Shown piece by piece: positions 11,483 to 22,126 of a stretch of DNA of 64,000 bases (its first letter is position 1; each line of letters begins with the position of its first letter). The translations under genes and the position numbers were made by a program. The notes under the pieces are model-generated. The model was given only the letters and a program-made list of their open reading frames with translations. It did not search any database and was not told where the DNA came from. The stretch lies in contig BLLK01000049.1 in assembly GCA_021927905.1 (NCBI GenBank), positions 53,073-117,072 on the forward strand, written 5' to 3'. The DNA comes from Chaetoceros tenuissimus. Its lineage: Eukaryota > Bacillariophyta > Thalassiosirophyceae > Chaetocerotales > Chaetocerotaceae.

Positions 11483-11898
11483 TGATGTAGAAGCGTAATT
11501 TTGATTAATTAAAATGCAACTTTGAAACTAGTATAATTTGAATTGCTTAAATATTATTCCATATGAAGGTGGAAGTATAGTTAGTCCAACTATACCTATA
11601 AAGATACATGGAGAGAAATCAATCTCAATGCTCTAACCGTCCTATCGCTGTATTTCCACGCTATATATCCTCGTTGAGCTTACTCCGAATTCACGCTGAG
11701 TCACCATAATTGTCGTCTTTCTTTATTTTGATAGAGTTAGTGAACCCACGGGAATGTTCGACTTATTTGTATTTATTTGATTGTGTTGACCGAGGAGGCT
11801 TATTGGAGTTGAAAGAGGTATCACAATGATGGAATCGATCCACATTTCTCATAATTTTGTAAAGTTTGTAATCTCTCATTACTCCATCTCTATTCATC
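11483..11898. other. intergenic region carrying copy A of a duplicated promoter block
   Basis: Contains the 207-bp segment 11651-11857, repeated nearly identically at 13278-13484. Each copy ends shortly before the start codon of a BTB gene (11899 and 13518). Weaker similarity extends further upstream (the TATACCTATAA segments near 11590 and 13235). No other feature is seen. Confidence 0.6.
11651..11857. repeat. duplicated BTB-gene promoter block, copy A
   Basis: 207 bp, about nine-tenths identical by eye to 13278-13484. Shared landmarks include TCACGCTGAGTCACCATAAT and GAACCCACGGGAATGTTCGA. It lies 42 bases before ATG 11899. Conservation of non-coding sequence beyond that of the downstream proteins suggests a recent tandem duplication or conserved regulatory sites. 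Confidence 0.7.
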
Positions 11899-12774
11899 AT
11901 GTCAGTCAATCAGAAAAAAACCATCAAGCTCAATGTAGGAGGATCTCCTTACAATGTTCCTTTGGAACTAATCAATCGCTTTCCAGATTCTAAGCTTGCC
12001 AAGACTATATCTGAGCGTAAAGAAGGCAACCATTCGATTGACTTTGGTGGAAATGGGAAGATGTTTGAATATGTATTGGCTTACATGAGACATAGCTTCG
12101 TGGAGTTACCTCAAGGCGAGAGCAAGGCAATCTTTGTCAAGGAATTAGAATATTTTGATATCGAAGTCGACGTGGCCTCAATTAGTTCATACTGCCAAGA
12201 CAATTTGGAACGATCCCTTCTGGAACATGCAAGAAAAACAGCAGTAGCTGGTTTGAATTATATTTGTGGTAAGACTGCATTGGATATAAGACTGAAGGCC
12301 TTGAAGATTCAACTTAAGGAGACCTTGAAGCGCCCAGCTACTAGTAAGCGATCAAACATTCGTCAAAAGTTTTCAATTTCTTACAAAAAGAAACATATCA
12401 TAGACTACTTTGAGGATTTGAATGTACATGATGAAGAAGTGAAGAAAGAATTTATCAAAACTATCAATGCAATTGCAATTTTGAAAGCATCGAAAATAGT
12501 TGTAACTCATGTGAACATGAAAAAGACACTTGGGGGTGGAAAGGTAAAAGAAATTGTAGTCCACATTGACTCTGCTCATTATGGAAAGAAGAAAGTGGAA
12601 CATGAAGAGAAAGAGTACGCTGAAAGCCTCGATAATTCAACTGATGTAGAAGAGGAAGTGGACAATACTAATTACGATACAACTAGCTCCTTAGACAGTA
12701 CTCGTAGCTCCTTAAACGATTCCACTTCAATTAATTGGGGGACTACTGTAGACAAAAAAGATGCTTGTATTTAA
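11899..12774 (+). CDS. BTB/T1 (KCTD-like) domain protein, paralogue 1
   Basis: 291 residues. Residues 8-105 are a BTB/T1 domain (KLNVGGSPYNVPLELI..., MFEYVLAYMRH, ELEYFDIEVD), the fold used by KCTD proteins to oligomerise and often to bridge Cullin-3 to substrates. No ion-channel helices follow. The central part (about 110-235) is a separate conserved module shared with the split paralogue and recognisable as GLNYICG, an FSISYKKK block and TINAIAILKASKIVVTHV. The last 60 residues are acidic and Ser/Thr-rich. It is one of four related loci between 11.9 and 23.9 kb. An adaptor role is inferred from the domain alone. Confidence 0.8.
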   Translation: MSVNQKKTIKLNVGGSPYNVPLELINRFPDSKLAKTISERKEGNHSIDFGGNGKMFEYVLAYMRHSFVELPQGESKAIFVKELEYFDIEVDVASISSYCQDNLERSLLEHARKTAVAGLNYICGKTALDIRLKALKIQLKETLKRPATSKRSNIRQKFSISYKKKHIIDYFEDLNVHDEEVKKEFIKTINAIAILKASKIVVTHVNMKKTLGGGKVKEIVVHIDSAHYGKKKVEHEEKEYAESLDNSTDVEEEVDNTNYDTTSSLDSTRSSLNDSTSINWGTTVDKKDACI

Positions 12775-13005
12775 CTTGAGTATCTGTATGAGGAATTAAG
12801 GTGAAAATAAAATTGATATTGAATAACAATTCAACTCTTTATTATCTGTTACGGATGACTTAGTTCACGTTTTTCATAACTTTCGACTGGTTTTACTGAA
12901 ACTGACTGAAATCAGCGATTAAAACGAGAAACTAATCGTCGAAGTAAGTCAACTTAAATCTTCCACAATTTGTATTTTGCCAAACCTATACACATTCTTT
13001 CCATC

Positions 13006-13242
13006 ATGTCTGCAAATCAGAAGAATACTGCCAAGCTCGAGGGAGGAGCTATTCGCCACAAAACCTCTCTAGCGAAAGAAGAAACAATGGAGCCTGTGAG
13101 CCCTGACTATTCAAAGTTTGACTTTTCAAAGTTTGTAGCGAAAGAACCTTCGAGCCCTGACTATTCAAAGTTTGACTTTTCAAAGATCTATAAGATAGCT
13201 AGTATGAATATAGAAGTAAATTTAGTCCTACTATACCTATAA
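13006..13242 (+). pseudogene. truncated BTB-family gene fragment
   Basis: ATG 13006 gives MSANQKNTAKL, matching the N-termini of the neighbouring BTB genes (MSVNQKKTIKL, MSATQDSIVKL). The NVGG core is lost and replaced by two copies of an 11-residue unit SPDYSKFDFSK. The frame then runs into sequence resembling the duplicated promoter block and stops after 78 residues. It looks like a decayed or rearranged family member rather than a working protein, though expression of a short peptide cannot be excluded. Confidence 0.55.
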
Positions 13243-13277
13243 CATTACCTGATGTGAATTCATTTACAAAACCGTTC

Positions 13278-13484
13278 TATTTCCACGCTAAACGTCCACG
13301 TTGAGCTTACTCCGAATTCACGCTGAGTCACCATAATTGTCGTCTTTCTTTAATTTGATAGAGTTAGTGAACCCACGGGAATGTTCGACTTATTTATATT
13401 TGTTTGATTGTATTGACCGAGGAGCCTTAGTGGAGTTGAAAGAGGTATCACAATGATGGAATCGATCCACATTTCTCATAATTT
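13278..13484. repeat. duplicated BTB-gene promoter block, copy B
   Basis: Second copy of the 207-bp block at 11651-11857, ending 33 bases before ATG 13518 of the BTB gene that was later split by a retrotransposon. Confidence 0.7.
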
Positions 13485-13517
13485 GCAGTTGAAGATAAAT
13501 CTACTACATATCATAAT

Positions 13518-14007
13518 ATGCCAGCCGATCAAGAGAAAACTGTCATGCTCAATGTAGGAGGATGTCTTTACACTGTTTCTTTGGAACTACTAAAAATATG
13601 GGCTAAAAAGGGCTCTCCTATACTCTACGATATCGTTTCCGAGAGTAACGAGAATCCTATTTCCGTTGATGGAGATGGACGAATCTTCAAATATGTTCTA
13701 CATTATATGAGGTATGGTCAAGTCACTCTTCCTGTACGAGAAGATTTGGAACCATTTCACGATGAACTGGACAGATTTGGTATCAATCCCATTGAAAACA
13801 ATTCAGGAATTATGATCGCTTTGAATCAGCCTGCAGGTGAAAATGAGGAAGTTGCTTACAACAATGGAGTAAGCAGAGTTGATATCGATAACATTGAAAC
13901 CTCAATGATTACCTCCTGCGAACCAAACCCTGATACTTTTCATGAGAAAAATACTGCAGCATTTGGACTTAATTTCATTTGTGGTTTGATTGCAATTCAT
14001 ATTAAAG
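13518..14007 (+). pseudogene. BTB/T1 protein, paralogue 2: 5' part, split by a Copia element
   Basis: ATG 13518 starts a BTB/T1 domain (MLNVGGCLYTVSLELL, IFKYVLHYMRYGQVTL, ELDRFGIN) followed by the family's GLNFICG block. At 14008 the frame enters the left LTR of a retrotransposon and ends artificially within it. The coding sequence resumes at 22430, after the second copy of the 5-bp target site TAAAG. Codon phase is exactly preserved across the gap, and the join falls where paralogue 1 has the same residue pattern. The gene was therefore intact before insertion and is now a split, presumably null, allele on this haplotype. Confidence 0.9.
14003..14007 (+). repeat. target-site duplication TAAAG, left copy
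   Basis: TAAAG directly precedes the left LTR and recurs directly after the right LTR at 22425-22429. Five bases is the usual Copia target duplication. Confidence 0.9.
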
Positions 14008-14305
14008 TGTTGGAATACAATGCTGTCGTGGAGTTACTAATTTATTCTACGTATGTATGTATCCTGCATGAGGGTTCTCATTATTGGATAGTATCTACCA
14101 ATCCGATAAGGATGGCATTGTAATTCATTCTTTGCTTTTCCAAAGGCTTCGTCGCTACAGTAGAGCATCGAATACGGGGATTCGACGCTCTCACAATAAG
14201 TTGATAATAAAGATAATACATTGGTAACGTTGATTATTCCGTTAGCATCTATCTAGATTCAACTTCACACCAATTCCAAAAGTACAGAATCTTCCGATTC
14301 TAAAA
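14008..14305 (+). repeat. left LTR of the plus-strand Copia element
   Basis: 298 bp, starting TGTTGGAATACA and ending GATTCTAAAA, so the 3' end lacks the usual CA. Identical to 22127-22424. It contains two hairpin-like dyads: GAGC-TCGAAT/ATTCGA-GCTC around 14163-14190 and AGAATC/GATTCT near its end. Confidence 0.95.
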
Positions 14306-14315
14306 GGTTATGAGC
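14306..14315 (+). other. primer-binding site, half-tRNA-iMet type
   Basis: GGTTATGAGC follows the left LTR with no gap. It is the exact complement of the anticodon stem-loop core GCTCATAACC of eukaryotic initiator tRNA-Met. Drosophila copia primes from a cleaved iMet tRNA half at a very similar site (GGTTATGGGC), so the same mechanism is inferred here. Confidence 0.75.
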
Positions 14316-14445
14316 GTTTACGCTTCCTCATTCATTCACAAGCTAGTCATCTCTCTTTCCTACGAAAGTTTTCCACAACGAACTTCTAGTTTCATCTAAT
14401 TCATCAGATTCATACTCCCTACATACTCCCTACGGACATCGTATC

Positions 14446-17400
14446 ATGGCTCCTTTTCAACCATCTCCTCACATCAAGCAGTGTCTTGATATGCAGCACA
14501 AAGTGGTGCTTGCAGTTAGCTTGAAACTTCCTACAGAAACTAAATCTAGAGTGATGCATCTAGTTCTTCCTTTTTCCTCTCTCATGCGTGGACATACCGT
14601 TGCTACCTCTGACAATGCTGATGCTCTCTTCGCTTACAATATCTGGAAAGAAGTGGAAGCCAATATCAGTGTCGACAGTGCTTTCAATGAGCTTCTCTCC
14701 ATTGGTCTCCTCGAAGCATATGTTGGTACAATGGTCAGTGCTCACGATACCGCCGTCATTTCGGGTGATGCATGTGTTTACAAGTTCTCTGAGCTTCGTT
14801 ACTCCATTACCACTGCTATTTCTGGTACCAAGTTCAAAGCTATCGGCCGTAACCTTTACAACTCCGTTGCTTCTGTTGTCTCCGCCGAATACAAAGATAG
14901 AGGAACTCGATGCAATCGTATCCTCATTAATGATGAATCCATGCCCGTATTCCAATTTGCTTTGAATGCAAATCTTGAAGGTACGGCTCATGGGGAACAT
15001 ATCCTTTCCAATAGATCCTCTTCTGCTGCGGAAATTGAGAAATTTGTTGCAAATATGAAACATGCTCGACCAACTTTTGATCACGGCAAGATCAAAGATG
15101 CTCCTACTGGTGGTGTTACTATTGTAGAACGTGAGGATTTGACTCAGGTGGAGAAGATTTCTTTCATTCGTAGTGCTGCTGGTGCTGATGGAGATGATGA
15201 TAGTGCTATTTCTTCGGTCAGTCTTGGTCTCTCTGTTCAGGATACTAAAAACAATCTCCGTATGACTGATGTATTAGGACCATACATGGCTAGAAGTGTT
15301 GGCTTTGCTGCTCGTCGTTCATCCAATAAGCGTGCTTCTTCCAAGTTACCTCCCTTCTCTGGAGGTAATGTGCAGAATTCCACTCCTGCAGTTCTTGATG
15401 TTCCTCCGGGCCATCCAAAGAAACATTACACACTTCTTCGTCGGAATATTCCCAACGTCGATTCAGTTCTCACTAATGACTTCATCAATTCAGGACAGCA
15501 GGTACAAGGTTTGGAATATCTGTATACTCAGAAAGACGTGACTCCAGCAGATCGATGGACTGAATTGCTGTCCATTCCTCGACGAAAGATCGAGGCCTCT
15601 CACAAGCGCAACACTGTGAAAGTGGAACATCCTATTCCTAAGGAGGGATTTCTCGAATGGTGTGCTCAGTTTGCCAAAAGAGAAGCTGAAAAGGGAATTT
15701 ATGTTCCTCCTTTCCCTGTGCTTTCGATGCATAATGTTATGGGTGTTGAATGGCTTACCGGTTCTGTTCCTGATTCATTGTATGAACGGTTCTCAGAAAT
15801 GAAAACTGCTTTGCAGGTCGATCTAGAATTTCATCTTTCGAAGAATCCTATGCAACAACAACTTGTTCGCAAACAACAATGCGGGTATAGAGCTTTTCAT
15901 ACATTGGTATTGTCTCTCTACACTGGATTATACTTGCATAAGACTCCGGACTATAAGTTGCTCCATTGTGATCTCAGAAGCACTTCTCTTGCTATCTTCA
16001 TCGATCGGATGATTGAATTCTTTCACCAGCAAAGTGTATGTGGTGTTGATATGGATCATTACCGTGAATTTTGTTTGTTTATTGGACAGCTACCTGCGAA
16101 GTACCAGTACCATCTCAATGAAGCCATGCGGACACTCATGAACTCAAGTCAGTTCTATGACTCTCGCAATCGTGTTCCCCCAGGTTGCAAACGCGATGGT
16201 TGGCTTCTCTTTTCCACCTAAGTCTTTACCTCGGTCGGTATTCGGTTTGATTCAGCTGCTGCTTCATCTGGTGTTCCTAGCATTCGTTCCGTTTCTACAG
16301 AGCTTTCTGCTTCTACCTCTACACCACAGCTTCATATCAATCCGATTCAACGAAAGCAATTTCCCTGCTTCCTTTGTCAGGAATCCCATAAGTTCCTTCG
16401 TTGTCCTCATATTGAGGTTAAACTCAGGAATGAAAAGTACCGCTCTCAATTCGATAAGGTTTACCCTCCTTCTTCTCCTCAAGTTGCGGCTATTACGACT
16501 GGTGATGAGGTATTGCCATCTCCTTCCATCGAGGATGATACACAGCAAGAATCTCACACTGCTGTTGCCTCTGGTTTTGATGATGATGTTATTGATAATT
16601 CAAGAAGTCTCTTCGCCATCAGTAGTGAACTCTACAATGACGACACTTCTTGTTATAGTGATGATGGTGAAGTTCTCCTCCAGTTGTATCCAGTTCAGCG
16701 CTATCCAGTCTGTACTCATTGTCGTTCCTTTGAGCATCCTACACATCTCTGTCCTGTTGTCAGTGTTGATGTTGCTGATGTTACTGACGGATATGAACAT
16801 GTTTCTTTTACTGGTGATGATATCTGTATCAATGCTGTTGATCAGCTTTCATCAGGGGAAGATGGTATTTCATTGCGCGATAATGCTCTTTCAGACAATA
16901 GCGATGTGCCTTCCAATACTGTTGTTTCAATTGGGAATGTTGTTTCTTCCTTGCATGACGTTACTTTAGCGGGGGAAGATACTGCAGATACTGATGATGT
17001 ATCGGATGGCATTGCTTTAGCAGGGGAAGACACTGCTACTACATCAAATGTTTCTTTGTCTACTGATAATGTCCCTGCAGTACCACAGAACCAGGATGAA
17101 TTTCATTCCTCTGGTTTTCCTGTGCTTGATTTGATTCATGACTTGGAACGCGATCATGGTTTTCAGCTTAATTCTTTCAGTACTCCTATGGATCCTACCT
17201 ATTCTTCAGGTTCCGATTCTACTTGCTTTTGCAATGACTATGAGGCTTCTCTCTTTTGTCAGATTTTGCGTGTTCTCCAGACTGTTGCCGATGGAGGTAG
17301 ATTTGATATTCAGGCTGCTGTTTCTGATCTAAGTCATTATATGCGTCATCCTCAACGTGGACACTTTCAAGCCTTGCAGAGAGTATTGGGATATCTCAAG

Positions 17401-17643
17401 TCCAATACTTTTGGATGTAATTGGTCCAATAGGAGCTTTCATACTAATGTCTGTTCAGCTGTAGCTGAAGCGCAAAGGAATGAAGTTAGGCAATTGGATA
17501 CTATGGCTGTTTTTATGGATTCTTCTCTTCAGGGAATCATTCCAGATGCAGACGATGCAGGATTCATTTATAATGCTCTTGATGAAGACGAGGATGAGAT
17601 TCGGTCTACTTCTTCCACTTCTTCATCATCTGCCAGCGCATGA
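14446..17643 (+). CDS. Gag region of the plus-strand Copia element (in-frame TAA at 16219)
   Basis: ATG 14446 opens 591 codons of Gag-like sequence without a named domain, ending at TAA 16219-16221. The same frame continues open to TGA 17641. This second part has a zinc-knuckle-like CFLC-x3-H-x4-C at about 16366-16404, a long acidic Ser-rich stretch, and near its end a segment resembling the RT/RNase H connection of Copia Pol (FDIQAAVSDLSHYMRHP..., ALQRVLGYLKSN..., FMDSSLQG). The stop at 16219 could arise from CAA by one C-to-T change. A clear aspartic protease was not identified. Confidence 0.7.
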
Positions 17644-19641
17644 GATTCATGCGTAGTGGCTAGCGCCGCTACGCCAATTGGTGATCCACCGTATCGTGAG
17701 TTATCTCAGATAAATGCTGTTTCCGTTTCTGTCACTGTGCCTTCTTCTGGTTCTCTAGTCTTTCCAAAGTTTACTCCTGAGCTCCGTGAATTGTTGCAAG
17801 TGCTGGCGTCCCATGGACTTGACGACACTGGTGCCGACGACAATACCACTCATGATCAGTCTATTATCCATGATCTTCGTCTTCTACCTGAAGATCAATG
17901 GACCAAGTTTAAAGATGCTGGTAAGCATCCTCACGTCAGTAAATACGGTGGATACTCTCTTGTTCAACTGGATCATCCTCCTGGCTCTTTCAAGCGCATA
18001 CCTATGCGATATACTCCTTCTCTGCCAATCACTGTCGTCAACTTCACAAAATTTAGGGACCCTTTGAAGCGCATCGAGTCAGAATTCACTTCCTATTTCC
18101 ATTCATTAAGGCAGTTCATCCGTGTGTGGAAGTATACCGATGGATCCTTTGAAATTTGTTCTCTCTTCAAGCTACAAATTTTAAATCCAAGTATTGAGCG
18201 ATACTACACTCCTGAATTTGTCCGTGTATCTTCTGAAACTTTACAACGATACAAACGAGGAGAGTATGCGACCGACTCAGACTTCAAGCATGTTTTCTCT
18301 GTTGATTCTATTTTGGGATATACAAATGATTCTTCTACACAGCTGCTACAAGATCCATCTGCTATTCACAACATTGCACGTAATACATCTACATCTCCTT
18401 CTGCTGTCCCTACCTCTGACACAGATTCAGCTACCGTCTCAACTACTACTGGTAATTCTTCCACAGCTCGTTCTCGTTCTGTAACTTTTGCTCCAGGGAC
18501 TAAATCTCCTGTTGCATCACCTTCGGATAGTCTGACTGCATTAGGTCTTCCATATGCCTCTCGTCCAGCCAAAGATGTCATCGAAGTTCTTCGTACAAGT
18601 GGTGGTTTTTCGAAAGATTTAGATGCTATTGTACCTTCTGCTCCTCCTGTTTTAAAACCTCCTGCTTCTCGTTACAACAATGAGGTTACTACGCAGCTTT
18701 GGCACCATCGATTGTGCCATATGGGGAACGCACAGCTTTCGAACCTTTGGAAATACGTTGATGGTGTTCCTCGCATTCCTCGACCCCATCCATTAATGTC
18801 TTGTTCTTCTTGCATGGGTGCAAAAATTCGCAAAAATGGGAAACCAGTTTCACAGTTTCATTTGATCGAGGCAATCTGTAATGACCCCAATGGCCATTTC
18901 TTCCAACATGTTTTTGCTGATCGCGGGTTCATTGTGCAAAAGTCTAAAAATCTTGAGCGATACAAGAGGCTTTGTGCGTACAACGGAGATAATAACTACT
19001 TGTGCATTGAGTGCGTATGGTCCACGTATGTCTTCTTATATACCTCCGATAATAAGGAAATGCCTCTTCTTTGGCTTGAGTGGCTTCTCAGCAAGTATGC
19101 TCCTCGTGATATCAAGGAAAAGACATTTCGCATGGATGGTGAAGGTGACAATGACGCTTTATGTAAACTGTTCCAGAGTAGAGGTTACCATCTTGAATCT
19201 ACTGGAGGCAACAATTCCGCTGCTAATCCATTACCTGAACGATTCAATGATACTTTGAAAACTAATATTGTTGCTACTATCAAGGGTGTTGAATGGTCCA
19301 TGAAGGTATGGAACGATGCAGCATATCATCTTGCTCGCATTTATAACATCCTTCCCAATGCTTCAGGTATTGTTGCCTTTACTCGAGCCACTGGTCGTCG
19401 TCCTGATATCTGTAATCTTCGGTTATTTGGTTGTCCAATGGAAGCTCTCAAACCTGGCAAACACGATCTCGATGACAAAGGGCGGTTTGGTAGGTTTGCT
19501 GGTTATGATACATCCATGAAATTGTTTTATTATTATCCATTCAATTCTACAAAGAAGCTTTCCACTCCGCGAAATTTGATGAGCTATTCAATTCTGTTCA
19601 GTTCTGCCCTCCTGTTGCAAGGGATCTCCGTCGTGCTTTGA
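17644..19641 (+). CDS. Pol part 1 of the plus-strand Copia element: integrase
   Basis: This continues the frame of the preceding Gag region after TGA 17641-17643; the first possible non-ATG start is GTG 17656. It carries the gag-pre-integrase zinc module (WHHRLCH ... CSSC) at about 18700-18820. An integrase core follows with D in FADRG, D in RMDGEGD and E in PLPERFNDTL, the DD-x-E catalytic set. After GRFAGYD the frame slips: the sequence typical of the end of a Copia integrase (AKFDELFNS) continues in another frame, so the residues up to 19641 in this frame are not genuine. Net change equals one missing base near 19545-19565. Confidence 0.85.
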   Translation, partial: DSCVVASAATPIGDPPYRELSQINAVSVSVTVPSSGSLVFPKFTPELRELLQVLASHGLDDTGADDNTTHDQSIIHDLRLLPEDQWTKFKDAGKHPHVSKYGGYSLVQLDHPPGSFKRIPMRYTPSLPITVVNFTKFRDPLKRIESEFTSYFHSLRQFIRVWKYTDGSFEICSLFKLQILNPSIERYYTPEFVRVSSETLQRYKRGEYATDSDFKHVFSVDSILGYTNDSSTQLLQDPSAIHNIARNTSTSPSAVPTSDTDSATVSTTTGNSSTARSRSVTFAPGTKSPVASPSDSLTALGLPYASRPAKDVIEVLRTSGGFSKDLDAIVPSAPPVLKPPASRYNNEVTTQLWHHRLCHMGNAQLSNLWKYVDGVPRIPRPHPLMSCSSCMGAKIRKNGKPVSQFHLIEAICNDPNGHFFQHVFADRGFIVQKSKNLERYKRLCAYNGDNNYLCIECVWSTYVFLYTSDNKEMPLLWLEWLLSKYAPRDIKEKTFRMDGEGDNDALCKLFQSRGYHLESTGGNNSAANPLPERFNDTLKTNIVATIKGVEWSMKVWNDAAYHLARIYNILPNASGIVAFTRATGRRPDICNLRLFGCPMEALKPGKHDLDDKGRFGRFAGYDTSMKLFYYYPFNSTKKLSTPRNLMSYSILFSSALLLQGISVVL

Positions 19642-22082
19642 ATATGGAAGTACCTACACTTGTTGATGATAGACGTCGTCTCTCTTGCGATATTGATATC
19701 GACATTGTTACTTCTGATAAGTTTGCACGAGTCTTTACCATTACATTCATCCCTCAGCGTGTGCTCCCTCATGGTTTCAGCTTTGACATTGATGCCTCTA
19801 ACATGGACAGACCCTATGTCTCAGCAGTTGCTCCTAAGTCTCTTGGTCGTACACATCGTTCTTGGCGCAAAGATTTTATTGGTGCATATGTCACGCGTGT
19901 TGATGACAAGTTACTCTATACTGTTGCTGACATTACTTGTGCCATAGAAAATGCCATTGCTTCTGAGTCTGCATTCAGTATGACCTTCAGTCAAGATATT
20001 CATGATCCATTACCGAAGGCAGATCTCTCCAAGGCTCTTACTTGCATTGACCTAGACCAGACAAGGTATATTCGCTCCATTATCCGTGATATTGAAGCGG
20101 GGGAAGATGCTGTTTCTGTTCAGGTCGCGCAAATGTCGATAATGACTGATCCAAGTGGGCTAGCTACATTTGATGATCTTGATGATACCAGTGCTATTTC
20201 TGACTTTTCTATACCGGTTGAGTTATATGAGTACAATGCTGGTGAATTGGATACCTCGCCGATCGATTCTAATGGAGATTTTCTCGATGTCAATAACATT
20301 TCCAAGGGTTCTGACTTTACTCGAAAGCAACTCAAGGATCGGGATGATTTTGAAGAGTGGAAGGCTGCCGAATTTGAACAGCTTGACAACATGCAGGAAT
20401 GTGATATGTTTGGCAACATTGTTACTCGTACTAGTCTCAAGGAGCAAATCAAGTCGAAATCTGTCGACGTGATTCGACCTGTTTGGGCATATCGAATTAA
20501 ACTTCATACTTCCAAGAAAAAGGCTAGGTTCTGTGGTGGTGGACAACATATCAAACCAAAATCAAAACAAGAATACAAAACTTACACAGCTTGTGCTTCT
20601 GCTTCAGGTGTTCGTTTAGTCACCGCAATAGCAGCTCTTGAAAATAGATTGCTATTCACTACTGACGCTAAAAATGCGTACGCGCAGTCTGGTCCTTTAT
20701 CTAAAGCATGTTTCCTTGTGGTTGATGAAGTATTTAGAGATTGGTATTTGGATCGCTTCAAGATTGAACTTGCGATTGGTATGCTCATTGAAGTCAAGTC
20801 TTCGATTCAAGGGCATTACGAGGCTGGTCCGAACTGGCAGAGAAAAGCTGATACTGCCATGGCTTCCATTCAGTTTCATCCATGTCCTCATGATCCAAGT
20901 ATCTATAGCCATCAGAACAAAGATATTGTCGTTCGTCAGATTGACGACTTCTATGCTGCTATGAAGACTGAAGAGGAATTCGTTTCCTTTCTCAACAAGC
21001 TCAAACAGAACATGAATATTGATCGTGAAGGTGATCTTGCTACAGACTACAATGGATTCGAGGTACATCAGTTTAGGGAATATATCGCTTTAGGTGTTGG
21101 CAAATACATCTCAAAATTATGCGCTACTCTTGGTTGGGAGGAGAGACCGCGTCCGAAGAATCTCTCGACTGCACCTCTTACTGGAGACTTGCTCAAAGAG
21201 ATCGACAGTGCTGCAAAGGGACCTGTAGGTTCTTCTCCAGAAGGCCTTGCTTTACGTAAAGAATTTGGATTTAACTACAGATTCCTTCTTGGTGCTTTAG
21301 TTTACTGTGGAGTTATTGTCAGAGTCGATATTGCATACTCTTTGGGATTGCTCTCTAGATTTGCCGAGTATCCAGCGCCGGTACACTACAAAGGTTTGAA
21401 AAGTGTTCTTCGATATTTGCGTGATACGAAAGATTGGATGCTTATCTATTGGCGTATTGAACCTCTTGAGTCTCTGCCTTCAGGTCCTTTCCAACCGATA
21501 GACGAACCTGATGACTGTGATTATCAATATCCTTCTGATCCCTTTCTTGTTTCTGCCGATGTAGATTCGTCTCACGCTAATTGTAAGCTGACACGCAGAT
21601 CTACAGGAGGTCATAATATTATGCTTGGTGCTACCGTTGTCTTGTGGTCTTCAAAGCTGCAACAGCTTGTAGCTCTCTCTTCCACTGAAGCAGAGTTTTA
21701 TCAAGCTGTTACGTGCTGTAAAGCAATTATCTGGTTACGCCATATCATGAATGAAATTGGACGTCCTCAACTTGCTCCTTCTCCGGTCAATGAAGACAAT
21801 ATTGCTGCTATCATGATGATCAATCAAAAGCGCCCTACTTCTCGCACTCGTCACATGGAATACCAATGGTATGCTATTCAAGAATGGAAAGAACAAGGTT
21901 TGGTAAAATGTCACTATATTCCTACTGCCGATAACTCTTCTGATAACTTGACAAAGGGTTTAGCTCGCATTCTCCATCACCGTCATGCGAGGCGTGCTAT
22001 GGGTCACTTCGGAAGTCCTTACAGTAAAATGTTTCCACATTTGAAAATACGTTCCGAGGATAAACAAAAGAATGATGAATAA
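19566..22082 (+). CDS. Pol part 2 of the plus-strand Copia element: reverse transcriptase and RNase H
   Basis: The frame is open from before 19566 (HSAKFDELFNS) to 22082. RT blocks include PVWAYRIKLHTSKKKARFCG, TTDAKNAYAQ with the first catalytic Asp, and RQIDDFYAAM with the double Asp. The QIDDF form, rather than YVDD, is what I recall for diatom CoDi elements. RNase H has D in DVDSSHA, E in SSTEAEF and D in NEDNIAA, and ends in DNLTKGL, the usual Copia tail. All catalytic acids are present, so the enzyme domains look intact although the polyprotein frame is broken upstream. Confidence 0.9.
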   Translation, partial: SAKFDELFNSVQFCPPVARDLRRALNMEVPTLVDDRRRLSCDIDIDIVTSDKFARVFTITFIPQRVLPHGFSFDIDASNMDRPYVSAVAPKSLGRTHRSWRKDFIGAYVTRVDDKLLYTVADITCAIENAIASESAFSMTFSQDIHDPLPKADLSKALTCIDLDQTRYIRSIIRDIEAGEDAVSVQVAQMSIMTDPSGLATFDDLDDTSAISDFSIPVELYEYNAGELDTSPIDSNGDFLDVNNISKGSDFTRKQLKDRDDFEEWKAAEFEQLDNMQECDMFGNIVTRTSLKEQIKSKSVDVIRPVWAYRIKLHTSKKKARFCGGGQHIKPKSKQEYKTYTACASASGVRLVTAIAALENRLLFTTDAKNAYAQSGPLSKACFLVVDEVFRDWYLDRFKIELAIGMLIEVKSSIQGHYEAGPNWQRKADTAMASIQFHPCPHDPSIYSHQNKDIVVRQIDDFYAAMKTEEEFVSFLNKLKQNMNIDREGDLATDYNGFEVHQFREYIALGVGKYISKLCATLGWEERPRPKNLSTAPLTGDLLKEIDSAAKGPVGSSPEGLALRKEFGFNYRFLLGALVYCGVIVRVDIAYSLGLLSRFAEYPAPVHYKGLKSVLRYLRDTKDWMLIYWRIEPLESLPSGPFQPIDEPDDCDYQYPSDPFLVSADVDSSHANCKLTRRSTGGHNIMLGATVVLWSSKLQQLVALSSTEAEFYQAVTCCKAIIWLRHIMNEIGRPQLAPSPVNEDNIAAIMMINQKRPTSRTRHMEYQWYAIQEWKEQGLVKCHYIPTADNSSDNLTKGLARILHHRHARRAMGHFGSPYSKMFPHLKIRSEDKQKNDE

Positions 22083-22116
22083 GAAATCCAACAATGCTGT
22101 TGCTGAATGCTTGGAT

Positions 22117-22126
22117 TTGGGGAAGA
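22117..22126 (+). other. polypurine tract
   Basis: Purine-rich sequence containing GGGGAAGA directly abuts the right LTR at 22127. This is the expected plus-strand primer position. Confidence 0.7.

Noticed and set aside
16157..16969. 270-codon hydrophobic frame in the young Copia element
   Set aside because: Leu/Ser-rich out-of-frame reading of Gag; the true frame carries the zinc knuckle and is continuous apart from one TAA.
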